The notes beneath the pieces are model-generated. The model had not been told where the DNA came from, did no database searches, and saw only the letters and a program-made list of their open reading frames with translations. From assembly GCF_004124315.2 (NCBI RefSeq), contig NZ_CP096889.1, positions 2,835,001 through 2,899,000 on the forward strand: a DNA stretch of 64,000 nucleotides, written 5' to 3'. The stretch is from Bacillus cabrialesii. GTDB taxonomy: Bacteria; Bacillota; Bacilli; Bacillales; Bacillaceae. Shown one piece after another: positions 17,589 to 26,227 of this stretch (position 1 is its first letter; each line of letters opens with the position of its first letter). The position numbers and the translations under genes are program-made.

Positions 17589-18890
17589 CTATTTCTGTTT
17601 CAGTTCACCTGCCGCTCTGTCCAAGGCTTGTTTAGGCGTTTTTTGCTGAGATTTAAGTGCGTCGAATAATACGCTTCTGTTGACAAGGTCTGACGCCTTG
17701 GCAAAATCCTCATGTAGATAAATCGGATTGATTTCATCCTTGATATCGAGCAGCACAGAAAAAATGCCTGTTCCGTTTTGGAAGTAGTCCGTATATTTGT
17801 TTTTCTCTTTCAATTCCTTGGAGCTCCAAACATCCCAGCGAAGCGGGTCAAATCCGAGCACGCTCCAGAGCTTTTTGTTTCCTTCTTTAGAACCCTTTGC
17901 AAAGGCCAAAAACTCTTTCGCTAATTTAACATGCTTAGATTGCTTCGGCACAACAGTTGCCGTACCGCCCAAACCTGCCGAACGATCGCCTCCCTCTTTC
18001 CATGCTGGAAGCGGCTTGATGGCAATCTTCCCTTTCAGATCAGGCATATAATCTATAAATCTTCCCATATACCAAATCGGCATCAGAACTGAAGCAGCTC
18101 CGCCTTGGTTCATAAAGCCGTAGTATTCTTCACTGTGATGCCCGCCGCCTGGCGCGGGAATCATCGTTTTGTCATTGATCATGTTCTTTAAATATTGAAG
18201 TGTTTTTACGTTGGTGTCATTATTGAGGATCAGCTTGCCGTTTTTATCAAAATAACCTGAGTTTTGCTGTGAAATCATGGATAAGAACGTTCCCGAATCA
18301 TTTGTCTCCACCGTTCCCATCGGCTTCCCGGTCACTTTGCGCACTTTCTGCCCGGCTTTATGGTAATCATCCCATGTTTTAATATCATCAGGATTGACGC
18401 CGACTTTTTTCATCACATCCATGTTATAAAACATGACTGTCGTTCCTACATGAGTATCCAGCCCGTACAGCTTGCCGTTTTTGCTGTACAGGGTGAGCCG
18501 CGCTTCAACGAATTTATCGCGGTCCTTTTCAATCAGCGGAGTCAGGTCGGCAAGCGGTATGTCAGAGCCCTTCAAAAAGTTTGAAAAACGGGCCAATTCA
18601 ACATCGGCAATATCAGGGACGCCCTCTCCCGCGATTAAGGAGATCGACAAGTTATCGTGCATTTGCCCATATGGATAAACGACCGTATTCAGCTTAATTT
18701 TGCGGTCAGGATATTTTTTGTTCCATTCTTTCACCATTTCCACATAAAACTGCTCATGAAGTCCGTTAAATGTCCAAAAGGTCAGCTCGGTTTCACCCGA
18801 TTTCCCGGATGATCGTTCTGCTGAACACCCAGCAATGAATAATGTCAGCAGCATCATGAGCACAAGAAAACAGGCAGTCAATTTTTTCAT
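17589..18890 (-). CDS. araN: Arabino-oligosaccharide-binding lipoprotein
   Basis: Solute-binding lipoprotein of the AraNPQ importer, 433 residues from the ATG at 18890. The signal peptide is MKKLTACFLVLMMLLTLF, followed by a lipobox IAGC; the Cys should be lipidated on the outer membrane face. The rest is a type-1 extracellular solute-binding domain (FWTFNGLHEQF at the mature start). I chose this ATG because AAGGGG lies 7-8 nt upstream and the hydrophobic signal starts here; the frame is open six codons further. It sits between araM and araP. Confidence 0.95.
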   Translation of the reverse strand: MKKLTACFLVLMMLLTLFIAGCSAERSSGKSGETELTFWTFNGLHEQFYVEMVKEWNKKYPDRKIKLNTVVYPYGQMHDNLSISLIAGEGVPDIADVELARFSNFLKGSDIPLADLTPLIEKDRDKFVEARLTLYSKNGKLYGLDTHVGTTVMFYNMDVMKKVGVNPDDIKTWDDYHKAGQKVRKVTGKPMGTVETNDSGTFLSMISQQNSGYFDKNGKLILNNDTNVKTLQYLKNMINDKTMIPAPGGGHHSEEYYGFMNQGGAASVLMPIWYMGRFIDYMPDLKGKIAIKPLPAWKEGGDRSAGLGGTATVVPKQSKHVKLAKEFLAFAKGSKEGNKKLWSVLGFDPLRWDVWSSKELKEKNKYTDYFQNGTGIFSVLLDIKDEINPIYLHEDFAKASDLVNRSVLFDALKSQQKTPKQALDRAAGELKQK

Positions 18891-18920
18891 TTGCGTTACC
18901 CCTTCCATTCGAGGTGCGGG

Positions 18921-20105
18921 CTATTCATATAGACCATGATTGATCAGCGTTTTGTTTTCATTAATGATTCTTAACCCGGTGCAGCGGTCTCTTAAGGTGT
19001 GCGCGTGTCTGAAGGCATTCTTGACGGAATCCTGTCCGACACCGATTTCGTCAAAAGATGCAGGGCCACCGGCTGACCTCAGCCAATCGGCCAGCACTTC
19101 TCCTTCCGGGAGCGTTTTATAAGCCGATTGAATGGCTTCCCGGCGACGCGGAGAAAATTCTTTCAATCCGTCATCCTGAGCAAGCTTTCTGTATGTGTCA
19201 GTCAATAAAACAGCAGCACAGCCAACCTTTGCTCCATGAAGAATCTGAGGCCGGTTTTTCTCCATTAATTCCATCTCAATCCAGTGTGAAATATGATGCT
19301 CTCCGCCTGATGCCGGGCGGGAATGATCTAAGGCCAGCATGACAAGCCCCGATACGATTAAAGACTCCATCAACACATGTATGCCTGTTTCCGTTTTCAT
19401 CGCAATGTCTTCCGTATGTGCGATACAGGCGTCAAGCGCCTCCTGAACGACCTTAGCCCCTGCTGGCGAATAAGGCTCGCCGGCAAGGTGACGGGATATT
19501 TCCCAATCAGCTAAAGACGTTATTTTACCGAGCATGTCGCCAAATCCTGCGGCCACCATTGACTGGGGTGCCGCTTTTAAAAGATCCAGATCAGCGAACA
19601 GCGCGGATGGAGCCTTCGTTTGGATGGTTGTTTTCGTACCGTATAAAATAAGCGGCGCCCCGGCTGATGTAAATCCATCTACAGATGGAGCAGTCGGATA
19701 AGAAATAAACGGTAACTCCCTCTGAAACGCCGCGAAGCGGACGATATCATGAATCGTGCCTGAACCGACTGCGATCATAACATCCGTTGTTTTTTTCGTA
19801 TGGATCAGCACATGAATGAGCGATCGTTCATCAGCCGTCACATCTCCGGCTTCATTTTCCGGAATGATGAGGCATTCGGCCTGAAACCCTTCTTGATTCA
19901 GGCGGTTTTCCAGATCAATGCCTGCAATGCGGTGTGTATTCGAGTCACAGACTAGGACAATATGCTTGTCGTTTTTTCGTTTTACATAATCCAAAAGTGA
20001 ATCGGCTGCTTGTTTATCGAGAACAATTTCTTCAACTTCTATAGGAAACGTCTTTTCTCCGGCGAGTTCAAAAGCACGCTGAACGTCAGCTGCGATACGG
20101 TTCAT
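18921..20105 (-). CDS. araM: sn-Glycerol-1-phosphate dehydrogenase
   Basis: Metal-dependent NAD(P)H dehydrogenase that makes sn-glycerol-1-phosphate from dihydroxyacetone phosphate (also called EgsA), 394 residues. The nucleotide site GSGTIHDIVRFA lies near residue 118 and YPTAPSVDGFTSAGAP near 136. Metal-binding His residues are seen in SGGEHHISHW near 265. The family is related to archaeal G1P dehydrogenase; in Bacillus it serves heptaprenylglyceryl phosphate synthesis. Its link to arabinose use is only through operon location. It overlaps araL by 4 nt. Confidence 0.92.
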   Translation of the reverse strand: MNRIAADVQRAFELAGEKTFPIEVEEIVLDKQAADSLLDYVKRKNDKHIVLVCDSNTHRIAGIDLENRLNQEGFQAECLIIPENEAGDVTADERSLIHVLIHTKKTTDVMIAVGSGTIHDIVRFAAFQRELPFISYPTAPSVDGFTSAGAPLILYGTKTTIQTKAPSALFADLDLLKAAPQSMVAAGFGDMLGKITSLADWEISRHLAGEPYSPAGAKVVQEALDACIAHTEDIAMKTETGIHVLMESLIVSGLVMLALDHSRPASGGEHHISHWIEMELMEKNRPQILHGAKVGCAAVLLTDTYRKLAQDDGLKEFSPRRREAIQSAYKTLPEGEVLADWLRSAGGPASFDEIGVGQDSVKNAFRHAHTLRDRCTGLRIINENKTLINHGLYE

Positions 20106-20920
20106 AGCAGAATCCCCTCCTCAGCCAATTTGGTTACATCCTTAATAGACTCCAGCACATAATCCGGCGCATATAAACGCTGTTCACCCGGTTTCGCAGA
20201 ACCAGTAAGCACTAAGGCGCTTTTCATGCCATACAACTTCCCCATCGCAATGTCAGATTCAATGCTGTCTCCGATAATCATGCATTCGTGTGCGGACAGC
20301 CCCATTGCCGTACAAGCAGCCTCCGCCATCAGCCATGACGGCTTTCCGACAACAAGCTCCGTCTTCGCTTGAGCGGAAGCCTCGATCGCCCCAATCATGC
20401 CGGCCACATCGATGGCATTGCCGTCTTCGTTCGGAAAAGAGCGGTCTTTGTTCGTAGCAATGATACGAGCACCGCCGGCGGCCGCTTGAAAGGCTTGATT
20501 TAAATCTTCGTACGTGAGCGTTTCATGAAGGGAGACCACAAGCCAATCCGCTTCCTTCGGTTCGTTCGCGTGCTGCACGCCGGCCAGCCTTAGCTCGTCA
20601 ACCAAGCCTTGCTCTCCAAGCACCCACACCTTTGAAAAACGATAATGGTTTTTCAGAAATGCTGCTGTCACGCTTGACGATAGAACAATGTCATTTACGT
20701 CCGCATCAATCCCCGCGCCGAGAAGTTTTTTTCTGCACATGGCACGGGAGATATTCCCCCGATTGCTCAGAAAAACAATTTTTTTCCCCATTTCACGAAG
20801 CGTATGGATCGCTTCTCTTGCCCCTTCAATCAATTCATTTCCTCTAAATACAGTACCGTCCAAGTCAATCAGAATGCCGGCCGGTGACACTGCGGAATCA
20901 TGACTGGCCATAATACGCAT
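20102..20920 (-). CDS. araL: HAD-family sugar phosphatase
   Basis: Promiscuous sugar phosphatase of the NagD branch of the HAD superfamily, 272 residues. The nucleophile motif is LIDLDGTVFRGN with D19 and D21; motif II is FLSNRGN; motif IV is MIGDSIESDIAMG near residue 220. It is thought to clear toxic sugar phosphates. The start overlaps the end of araD by 23 nt, with a GGAG only 3 nt before the first ATG; an ATG three codons later has 12-nt spacing. Expression is therefore likely limited at translation, as reported for B. subtilis AraL. Confidence 0.9.
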   Translation of the reverse strand: MRIMASHDSAVSPAGILIDLDGTVFRGNELIEGAREAIHTLREMGKKIVFLSNRGNISRAMCRKKLLGAGIDADVNDIVLSSSVTAAFLKNHYRFSKVWVLGEQGLVDELRLAGVQHANEPKEADWLVVSLHETLTYEDLNQAFQAAAGGARIIATNKDRSFPNEDGNAIDVAGMIGAIEASAQAKTELVVGKPSWLMAEAACTAMGLSAHECMIIGDSIESDIAMGKLYGMKSALVLTGSAKPGEQRLYAPDYVLESIKDVTKLAEEGILL

Positions 20921-21587
20921 TTGCTCCGTGTTTTCGATAAAAATGCTTTTCGTGAAGGACTGTATTGATTGGGTTTACATCCTTGTTCAGCATAATGGAG
21001 TGGTAGGCCATTTCCGCAACCGTTTCTAATACAACTGCGTTATGAATGGCATTTAAGGCGTCCGTGCCCCAGCAGAAAGGACCGTGATTGTTCACGAGCA
21101 CACCCGGCACCTGTTCGTAGTTATGATGCTGAAAGGTTTCCGCTATGACTTTTCCTGTATTCAGTTCGTAGTCATGAATGATTTCTTCATCGTACATTTC
21201 TCTTGTACACGGAATCGCACTGTCAAAATAATCAGCATGTGTCGTGCCTAACGGCGGAATGTCTCTGCCTGATTGCGCCCAGCTTGTCGCCCATTGAGAA
21301 TGAGTATGGACAATTCCCCCGATGTTCGGAAAGGCTTTGTACAAATAAACATGGGTAGGTGTATCTGAAGAAGGCTTGAGCGATCCTTCGACAACCTCTC
21401 CATCTAGGTTCAAAACAACCAAGTCATCAGCTGTCAGGTCGCTGTATTCGACACCGCTTGGTTTGATGACGATTCTTTCTTTTTCACGGTCAATCCCGCT
21501 GACATTTCCCCACGTAAAGGTTACCAGCTGATGCTCTTGAAGCTTCAGATTGGCAGCCAGCACTTCTTTTTTTAATGTTTCAAGCAT
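20898..21587 (-). CDS. araD: L-ribulose-5-phosphate 4-epimerase
   Basis: Converts L-ribulose-5-phosphate to D-xylulose-5-phosphate, the last step of arabinose entry to the pentose phosphate pathway. Class II aldolase fold, 229 residues. Zinc ligands are H94 and H96 in GIVHTHSQWATSW and H168 in VNNHGPFCWG; the acid/base candidate is D75 in PSSDTPTHV. It follows araB by 13 nt and overlaps araL at its end. Confidence 0.97.
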   Translation of the reverse strand: MLETLKKEVLAANLKLQEHQLVTFTWGNVSGIDREKERIVIKPSGVEYSDLTADDLVVLNLDGEVVEGSLKPSSDTPTHVYLYKAFPNIGGIVHTHSQWATSWAQSGRDIPPLGTTHADYFDSAIPCTREMYDEEIIHDYELNTGKVIAETFQHHNYEQVPGVLVNNHGPFCWGTDALNAIHNAVVLETVAEMAYHSIMLNKDVNPINTVLHEKHFYRKHGANAYYGQS

Positions 21588-21600
21588 GTTCCATCACCCT

Positions 21601-23286
21601 TTATGAATTCTTTTTGGCGGCAGATGAGAATTGAAGATTTTTGATTGTTTTCAGACGCTTCATGACATGGTTTTCTTTTCCGAAATAGTGAACAAGCTCT
21701 TTATATTCAGCGTATAATTTTTCATACACCGCGGCGTTTTCGGCGTTTGGCGAATAAGATATATCTTTCAGTTTTCCCATGTGCGCCGCTGCCTCTTTGA
21801 TGTCGCCGTATCCGCCGTTTTCTTTACCGGCGGCAAGCGCGCCGAAAATGGCAGATCCTAAGGCAGGTGCTTGCGGAGAACCAGAGATTTTAATATCCAT
21901 GTTCGTCACATCCGCATAAATCTGCATGACAAAAGGGTTTTTCTCAGCAATTCCGCCGGCTGCGTACAGCTCTTCAATCGGAACCCCGCTTTCTTTGAAC
22001 GTTTCGATAATCATCCGGGTTCCATAAGCTGTCGCTTCAACTAATGCTCTATAAATCTCTTCAGGCTTCGTCAGCAGCGTCATGCCAAGCAGCATCCCTG
22101 TTAAATCCGCATCAACAAGGGTGGAGCGGTTTCCATTCCACCAATCTAAAGCAAGCAGGCCGCTTTCACCCGGCGCTTGCAGGTTTGCCTTCTCACTCAG
22201 CAGCTCATGAACGCCGATATTTTTTTCCTCTGCTTCCTCTTGATACGCTTGGGGGACACACGTTTTTACAAACCAATCAAAATGATCGCCAACACAGGAC
22301 TGCCCGGCTTCATATCCCGCGTAGCCCGGGAGAATTCCGTTGTCCACGACACCGCACATACCTGGCACGATATGTACCTCTTCGCCCAGAAGAACATGGC
22401 ACGTAGACGTTCCCATAATCATCAGCATTTTCCCTGGCTCTGTGATGCCGACCGCCGGCACGGAAACATGAGCGTCCACATTGGCTACCGCAACAGCCGT
22501 TCCCGGAAGAAGGCCTGTCAGCTGTGCCATTTTTTCAGTCAGTCCGCCGGCTTTTTCCCCTACTGAATGAATAGAACCCGCTAATTTGTCATTTGTAATC
22601 GTTTTCATTAAAGGGTTTAATTTGCTAAAGAAATCATCTGACGGATATCCCGCTTTTTCACTCCAAATCGCTTTATATCCTGCTGTACAATTGCTTCGCT
22701 TGAGCGAGCCGCACAGCTGGTACACGATCCAGTCTGCAGCCTCGATGATCCGGTCAGCCGCTTCATAAATATGAGGCGCTTCTTCGGCAATCTGCATGAC
22801 CTTCGGAATCATCCATTCTGACGAAATTTTCCCCCCGTACCGCTGTAAAAAAGCTTCTCCTTCTTCTTCCGCGATTTGATTGAGCCGATCAGCATGTTTT
22901 TGGGCTGCATGATGCTTCCAGAGCTTTACATAGCTGTGCGGCTCCTCTTCATATTCCGGCAGCATGCATAACGGCTGCCCAGTACTGTCAACAGGCAGGA
23001 TCGTACATGCCGTAAAATCAATTCCGATCCCGATAATATCTTTCGGTTCAACTCCCGTCTGTTCGAGTAAAGACGGAATGGTTGTTTCCAAGACTTCCAG
23101 ATAATCAGCCGGATGCTGCAGCGCCCAGTCGCGAGGCAGCTTTTGACCCGTCTTTGGAAGGACAGTATCGATGACAGCGTGCCTGTATTCTTTTACGGCA
23201 GCCGCCAGTTCCTCCCCTGTTTCGACATGGACGAGCACTGCTCTTCCTGATAAAGTTCCAAAATCAACCCCTATTGTGTAAGCCAA
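21601..23286 (-). CDS. araB: L-ribulokinase
   Basis: ATP-dependent kinase that makes L-ribulose-5-phosphate, 561 residues, FGGY sugar-kinase family. The phosphate-1 motif is GVDFGTLSGRAVLV at the N-terminus. The GIGIDFTACTILPVD and IIEAADWIVYQLCG segments are typical of ribulokinase, and the C-terminal domain carries LYAAGGIAEKNPFVMQIYADV and APALGSAIFGALAAG. The gene lies 15 nt after araA and 13 nt before araD. Confidence 0.97.
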   Translation of the reverse strand: MAYTIGVDFGTLSGRAVLVHVETGEELAAAVKEYRHAVIDTVLPKTGQKLPRDWALQHPADYLEVLETTIPSLLEQTGVEPKDIIGIGIDFTACTILPVDSTGQPLCMLPEYEEEPHSYVKLWKHHAAQKHADRLNQIAEEEGEAFLQRYGGKISSEWMIPKVMQIAEEAPHIYEAADRIIEAADWIVYQLCGSLKRSNCTAGYKAIWSEKAGYPSDDFFSKLNPLMKTITNDKLAGSIHSVGEKAGGLTEKMAQLTGLLPGTAVAVANVDAHVSVPAVGITEPGKMLMIMGTSTCHVLLGEEVHIVPGMCGVVDNGILPGYAGYEAGQSCVGDHFDWFVKTCVPQAYQEEAEEKNIGVHELLSEKANLQAPGESGLLALDWWNGNRSTLVDADLTGMLLGMTLLTKPEEIYRALVEATAYGTRMIIETFKESGVPIEELYAAGGIAEKNPFVMQIYADVTNMDIKISGSPQAPALGSAIFGALAAGKENGGYGDIKEAAAHMGKLKDISYSPNAENAAVYEKLYAEYKELVHYFGKENHVMKRLKTIKNLQFSSAAKKNS

Positions 23287-23301
23287 GTGACATCCCCCTC
23301 T

Positions 23302-24792
23302 CTACTTTTGAAGCCGGTGAAGCGCCTCGTTCCATTTTAATTCGTGTTTCAACTTGTGAATTGTCGTATCACGGGAAATGAGAATACTTTCGATTCCCGC
23401 CATTTCCGCCCAATCGAGCATTTGCTCCGCTGTCAGTTCATAAGACAAGCAGGTATGGTGTGCGCCGCCGGCTAAAATCCATGCCTCCGCCGCTGTTTTC
23501 AATGACGGTTCCGGCTTCCAGAGAACACGGGCCACAGGCAGATTCGGCATGTCTTTTTCAATTTCTTGTCCTTTGACCTCATTCAAAACAAGGCGGAAAC
23601 GTCCTCCGATATCAACAAGGCTTGCTTGAATGGCTGAACCGCTGATGCCGTTAAAAACAAAACGAGCAGGGTCCTCCTTGCCTCCGATTGAAAGCGGATG
23701 AACCTCGATTTTCGGCTGATCCAAAGCGACAGTCGGACACACTTCAAGCATGTGCGAGCCAAGAATCATTTCATTTCCCGGTTCGAAATGATACGTATAA
23801 TCTTCCATGAAGGAAGTTCTTTTTCCTTCAGCCATGATTTTCATCATCCGCACAAGAGCCGCTGTCTTCCAGTCTCCCTCTCCGGCAAACCCGTAGCCCT
23901 TCTCCATCAGGCGCTGAACCGCAAGTCCCGGCAGCTGTTTCATTCCGTGCAGCACTTCAAACGATGTCGTAAAAGCTGTGTAGCCTCCTTGTTCAAGAAA
24001 AGCGGTTAAGCCGAGTTCAATTTTCGCCTGTTCTTTAATGGACGCTACCTTTGCTTCGTCACGTTTTGTTTCCTCGCTGATGACATAAAGCCTGTCATAC
24101 TCGGCATAAAGCGTGTCAACCTCGTCGTCCGTAATGCGGTTCATTACGTCAACAAGGTCTCCGATGCCATATCCGTCAACCTGCCAGCCAAATTGAATAT
24201 GCGCCCCCACTTTGTCTCCGTCCGTTACCGCGACGTGACGCATGTTATCTCCGAATCTGGCAACCTTAATATGTCTGCTTTCATTTAATGCAGCCGCCGT
24301 ATCCAACCATTGGGAAATCTCTTTCTTCACTGCTTTATCATCCCAATAGCCGGCAATGACTTTCCGGTTCAGCCCCATTCGCGAGTTGATATAACCGTAC
24401 TCACGGTCGCCGTGTGCAGATTGGTTGCTGTTCATAAAATCCATGTCAATCGTTCCCCACGGAATATCGCGATTATATTGAGTATGCAGATGCATAAGCG
24501 GTTTTTGATAAGAGGAAAGGCCTTCTATCCACATTTTTGCGGGTGAAAATGTGTGCATCCATGTGATGATCCCGGCGCATGTCTCACTGTACTCCGCTTC
24601 TCTTAAGAGCTGTCTGATGGTTTCCGATGAAGTGACGACAGGCTTATGCGTAATTTTATATCTTGAAGAAATCCCGCTGAGCCCCTCACAAATGCTTTTC
24701 GCATGCTGATCCACCAGTTCCAGTGTCTCTTCTCCATATAGGTGCTGGCTTCCTGTTACAAACCAGAATTCATAATCCTTTGTCTGAAGCAT
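23302..24792 (-). CDS. araA: L-arabinose isomerase
   Basis: Metal-dependent isomerase converting L-arabinose to L-ribulose, 496 residues from the ATG at 24792. Conserved catalytic Glu residues are E305 in FAGEGDWKTAALVR and E330 in SFMEDYTYHF; the WMHTFSPAKMW motif near residue 78 is typical of AraA. I chose this ATG because AAGGGG lies 8-10 nt upstream; the open frame runs 13 codons further without a site. It is the first gene of the ara operon, downstream of an AraR-type operator and a cre. Confidence 0.97.
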   Translation of the reverse strand: MLQTKDYEFWFVTGSQHLYGEETLELVDQHAKSICEGLSGISSRYKITHKPVVTSSETIRQLLREAEYSETCAGIITWMHTFSPAKMWIEGLSSYQKPLMHLHTQYNRDIPWGTIDMDFMNSNQSAHGDREYGYINSRMGLNRKVIAGYWDDKAVKKEISQWLDTAAALNESRHIKVARFGDNMRHVAVTDGDKVGAHIQFGWQVDGYGIGDLVDVMNRITDDEVDTLYAEYDRLYVISEETKRDEAKVASIKEQAKIELGLTAFLEQGGYTAFTTSFEVLHGMKQLPGLAVQRLMEKGYGFAGEGDWKTAALVRMMKIMAEGKRTSFMEDYTYHFEPGNEMILGSHMLEVCPTVALDQPKIEVHPLSIGGKEDPARFVFNGISGSAIQASLVDIGGRFRLVLNEVKGQEIEKDMPNLPVARVLWKPEPSLKTAAEAWILAGGAHHTCLSYELTAEQMLDWAEMAGIESILISRDTTIHKLKHELKWNEALHRLQK

Positions 24793-24816
24793 GTAAACTG
24801 CCCCTTTCTTCCTATA

Positions 24817-24830
24817 ATAAAACGCTTTCA
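24817..24830 (-). promoter_or_regulatory. Candidate CcpA cre site upstream of araA
   Basis: The minus strand reads TGAAAGCGTTTTAT, matching the cre consensus TGWAANCGNTNWCA at all but the last two positions. It lies between the promoter and araA, where a cre is known in B. subtilis. Confidence 0.7.
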
Positions 24831-24881
24831 ATTACCTAAACAGATACGGACTAATAAGAAAAAACAAACCATATACAATTA

Positions 24882-24897
24882 ATTTGTACGAACAACT
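24882..24897. promoter_or_regulatory. AraR-type operator of the ara operon
   Basis: ATTTGTACGAACAACT closely resembles the AraR palindrome ATTTGTACGTACAAAT. It sits just downstream of the -10 box, overlapping the predicted transcription start, a classic repressor position. Confidence 0.75.
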
Positions 24898-24899
24898 TT

Positions 24900-24928
24900 A
24901 TTATATTAGTAGGTTTATTGACTGTCAA
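24900..24928 (-). promoter_or_regulatory. Consensus sigma-A promoter of the ara operon
   Basis: The minus strand reads TTGACA (24923-24928), a 17-bp spacer, then TATAAT (24900-24905). Both hexamers are perfect, so the promoter should be very strong unless repressed. Confidence 0.9.
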
Positions 24929-24959
24929 TCATTTTTGTATTCTTTTACAAAAATGATTG
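24926..24959. repeat. Perfect 14-bp inverted repeat upstream of the araA -35
   Basis: CAATCATTTTTGTA (24926-24939) and TACAAAAATGATTG (24946-24959) are exact reverse complements with a 6-bp spacer. The repeat touches the -35 box. It may be the second, upstream AraR site, though it lacks the central TACG of the usual half-site. The rest of the 310-base araA-abnA gap is AT-rich with the abnA terminator. Confidence 0.85.
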
Positions 24960-25043
24960 GTTACAAGGTTTTCAGGTGAAAAAACGTCTTCTTAAGAACT
25001 GTGATTGCTCTGTCAATCAATCTTCCGATTCGTTTTTCCATTA

Positions 25044-25068
25044 GAAAAAGCCCTGATGTATCAGGGCT
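25044..25068 (-). terminator. Terminator of abnA
   Basis: An 8-bp stem (AGCCCTGA / TCAGGGCT) with a short loop is followed on the minus strand by five T. It lies 36 bases beyond the abnA stop codon. Confidence 0.85.
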
Positions 25069-25104
25069 AAACAAATGATAAGATGTGAATGATTAAGCTT
25101 TCTC

Positions 25105-26079
25105 TTAATAAGACGGCCAGCCTGAGCTCCAATTCAAATCATTGATTAACATCTTTGGTATGCCGTTGTCTTTTGCATCATAAGCATGACGCACGAGTAT
25201 GTTCCCGTTAACGATATCCTGTCCGCCCGGCCCTCTCCACTGTTCATTGCCGGCATCAAGAATCGTACCTCCTCCGTCCATCATGCTTTTACCGTTTCTG
25301 TCTACATAAGGACCTGTAATATTTTTCGATCTGCCGTAAGCAATTTTGTACGTACTATTTACGCCTTCACAGCATTTATCGAATGAAACCATTAAGTAAT
25401 AGTAGCCATTATTGTATGTTAATGTAGGGGCTTCCAGAGCGCCGCCGTTATTTGGTCTGGCTGCTATTGAATATAATGAACCAGTTGGTTTCATTGTATC
25501 TTTATTTAATTTTGTTAATTTAATTCCGCCCCAAAATGAACCAAACGCAAGCCAAGGATTTCCATCTTTGTCAATGGTTAATTCAGGATCAATGGCATTA
25601 TAATTATTTGCATTTGTTGTCCGAGTAACAAGCCCTTCATCCTTCCAGCTGCCCGAACTGAGACTTGTAGCTGAAGCTAGCCCAATTAAAGATGTATTGC
25701 TGCCAAATGAAGAAACTGAATAGTAAAGCCAGTACTTTCCGTTGTAGTATGTCACATCCGGTGCCCATTGGTTTCGTTCGAAATTAGGCACATATTGCTT
25801 CCACCAAGATAAAGGACTAGTGAAAATTGACTTTTGAACCCTCCATACTCCGTTGCTGTCCGCTTTTAGAACACGTAGTCCGTTTTCCTTAGCAAGCCCT
25901 GTACCAAAAGCGTACCAAGTATTTCCTTCTTTTGCCATCGTCGGATCATGTAGAAGCTCGTTCGATGCCCCCCAAAAAGCGGCTGATGCCGGTAAAGCGG
26001 ACAACATTACAGCACCAGCTGTTAAAGCTGCACAAGAAAAACGCAATAAGCTAGAAAACGCTTTCTTTTTCATATTCAT
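25105..26079 (-). CDS. abnA: Secreted endo-1,5-alpha-L-arabinanase, GH43
   Basis: Extracellular enzyme that cuts the arabinan backbone to oligosaccharides, which AraNPQ imports. About 324 residues with a Sec signal peptide (hydrophobic stretch to residue 33, cleavage likely after an ALPASA-type site). The five-bladed beta-propeller starts FWGASNELLHDPTM, with the catalytic base Asp in HDP; further markers are NYNAIDPELT and GGALEAPTL with the probable acid Glu. I use the ATG at 26079, 5 nt from GGAGG; another ATG is two codons later. It is monocistronic, with its own AraR-type site. Confidence 0.94.
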   Translation of the reverse strand: MNMKKKAFSSLLRFSCAALTAGAVMLSALPASAAFWGASNELLHDPTMAKEGNTWYAFGTGLAKENGLRVLKADSNGVWRVQKSIFTSPLSWWKQYVPNFERNQWAPDVTYYNGKYWLYYSVSSFGSNTSLIGLASATSLSSGSWKDEGLVTRTTNANNYNAIDPELTIDKDGNPWLAFGSFWGGIKLTKLNKDTMKPTGSLYSIAARPNNGGALEAPTLTYNNGYYYLMVSFDKCCEGVNSTYKIAYGRSKNITGPYVDRNGKSMMDGGGTILDAGNEQWRGPGGQDIVNGNILVRHAYDAKDNGIPKMLINDLNWSSGWPSY

Positions 26080-26100
26080 CAAATCCTCCTTTTTTGGGAT

Positions 26101-26143
26101 ATAGAAAACTTGTCTATCATCCAGACTAGCACAAATTTTCTAT
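26101..26143 (-). repeat. Large stem-loop in the abnA 5' untranslated region
   Basis: ATAGAAAACTTGT and its near-complement at 26130-26143 flank a 16-base middle that can pair further (GTCT / AGAC). The hairpin lies between the promoter and the ribosome binding site of abnA, so it would be at or near the mRNA 5' end. Confidence 0.7.
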
Positions 26144-26153
26144 ATATATCCTT

Positions 26154-26182
26154 ATTGTAGAGTTGCTTATTGAATTTGTACA
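26154..26182 (-). promoter_or_regulatory. Candidate abnA promoter
   Basis: Minus strand TGTACA (26177-26182), 17-bp spacer, TACAAT (26154-26159). The -35 lies inside the AraR-type operator, so repressor binding would block it. Confidence 0.55.
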
Positions 26183-26189
26183 GACAAAA
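26174..26189. promoter_or_regulatory. AraR-type operator of abnA
   Basis: ATTTGTACAGACAAAA matches 13 of 16 positions of the AraR palindrome. It overlaps the predicted -35 of abnA and also the U-tract of the ysdC terminator. Confidence 0.6.
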
Positions 26190-26219
26190 AAATAGAATCC
26201 GCCTTTTACAGCGGATTCT
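26185..26219 (-). terminator. Terminator of ysdC
   Basis: A 9-bp stem (AGAATCCGC / GCGGATTCT) with an 8-nt loop is followed on the minus strand by a run of seven T. It lies 8 bases after the ysdC stop. Confidence 0.88.
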
Positions 26220-26227
26220 GATGGTTT

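Noticed and set aside
24960..25043. Possible further gene or riboswitch in the araA-abnA gap
   Set aside because: Only AT-rich sequence and the abnA terminator are present; no open frame with a ribosome binding site and no known riboswitch core.
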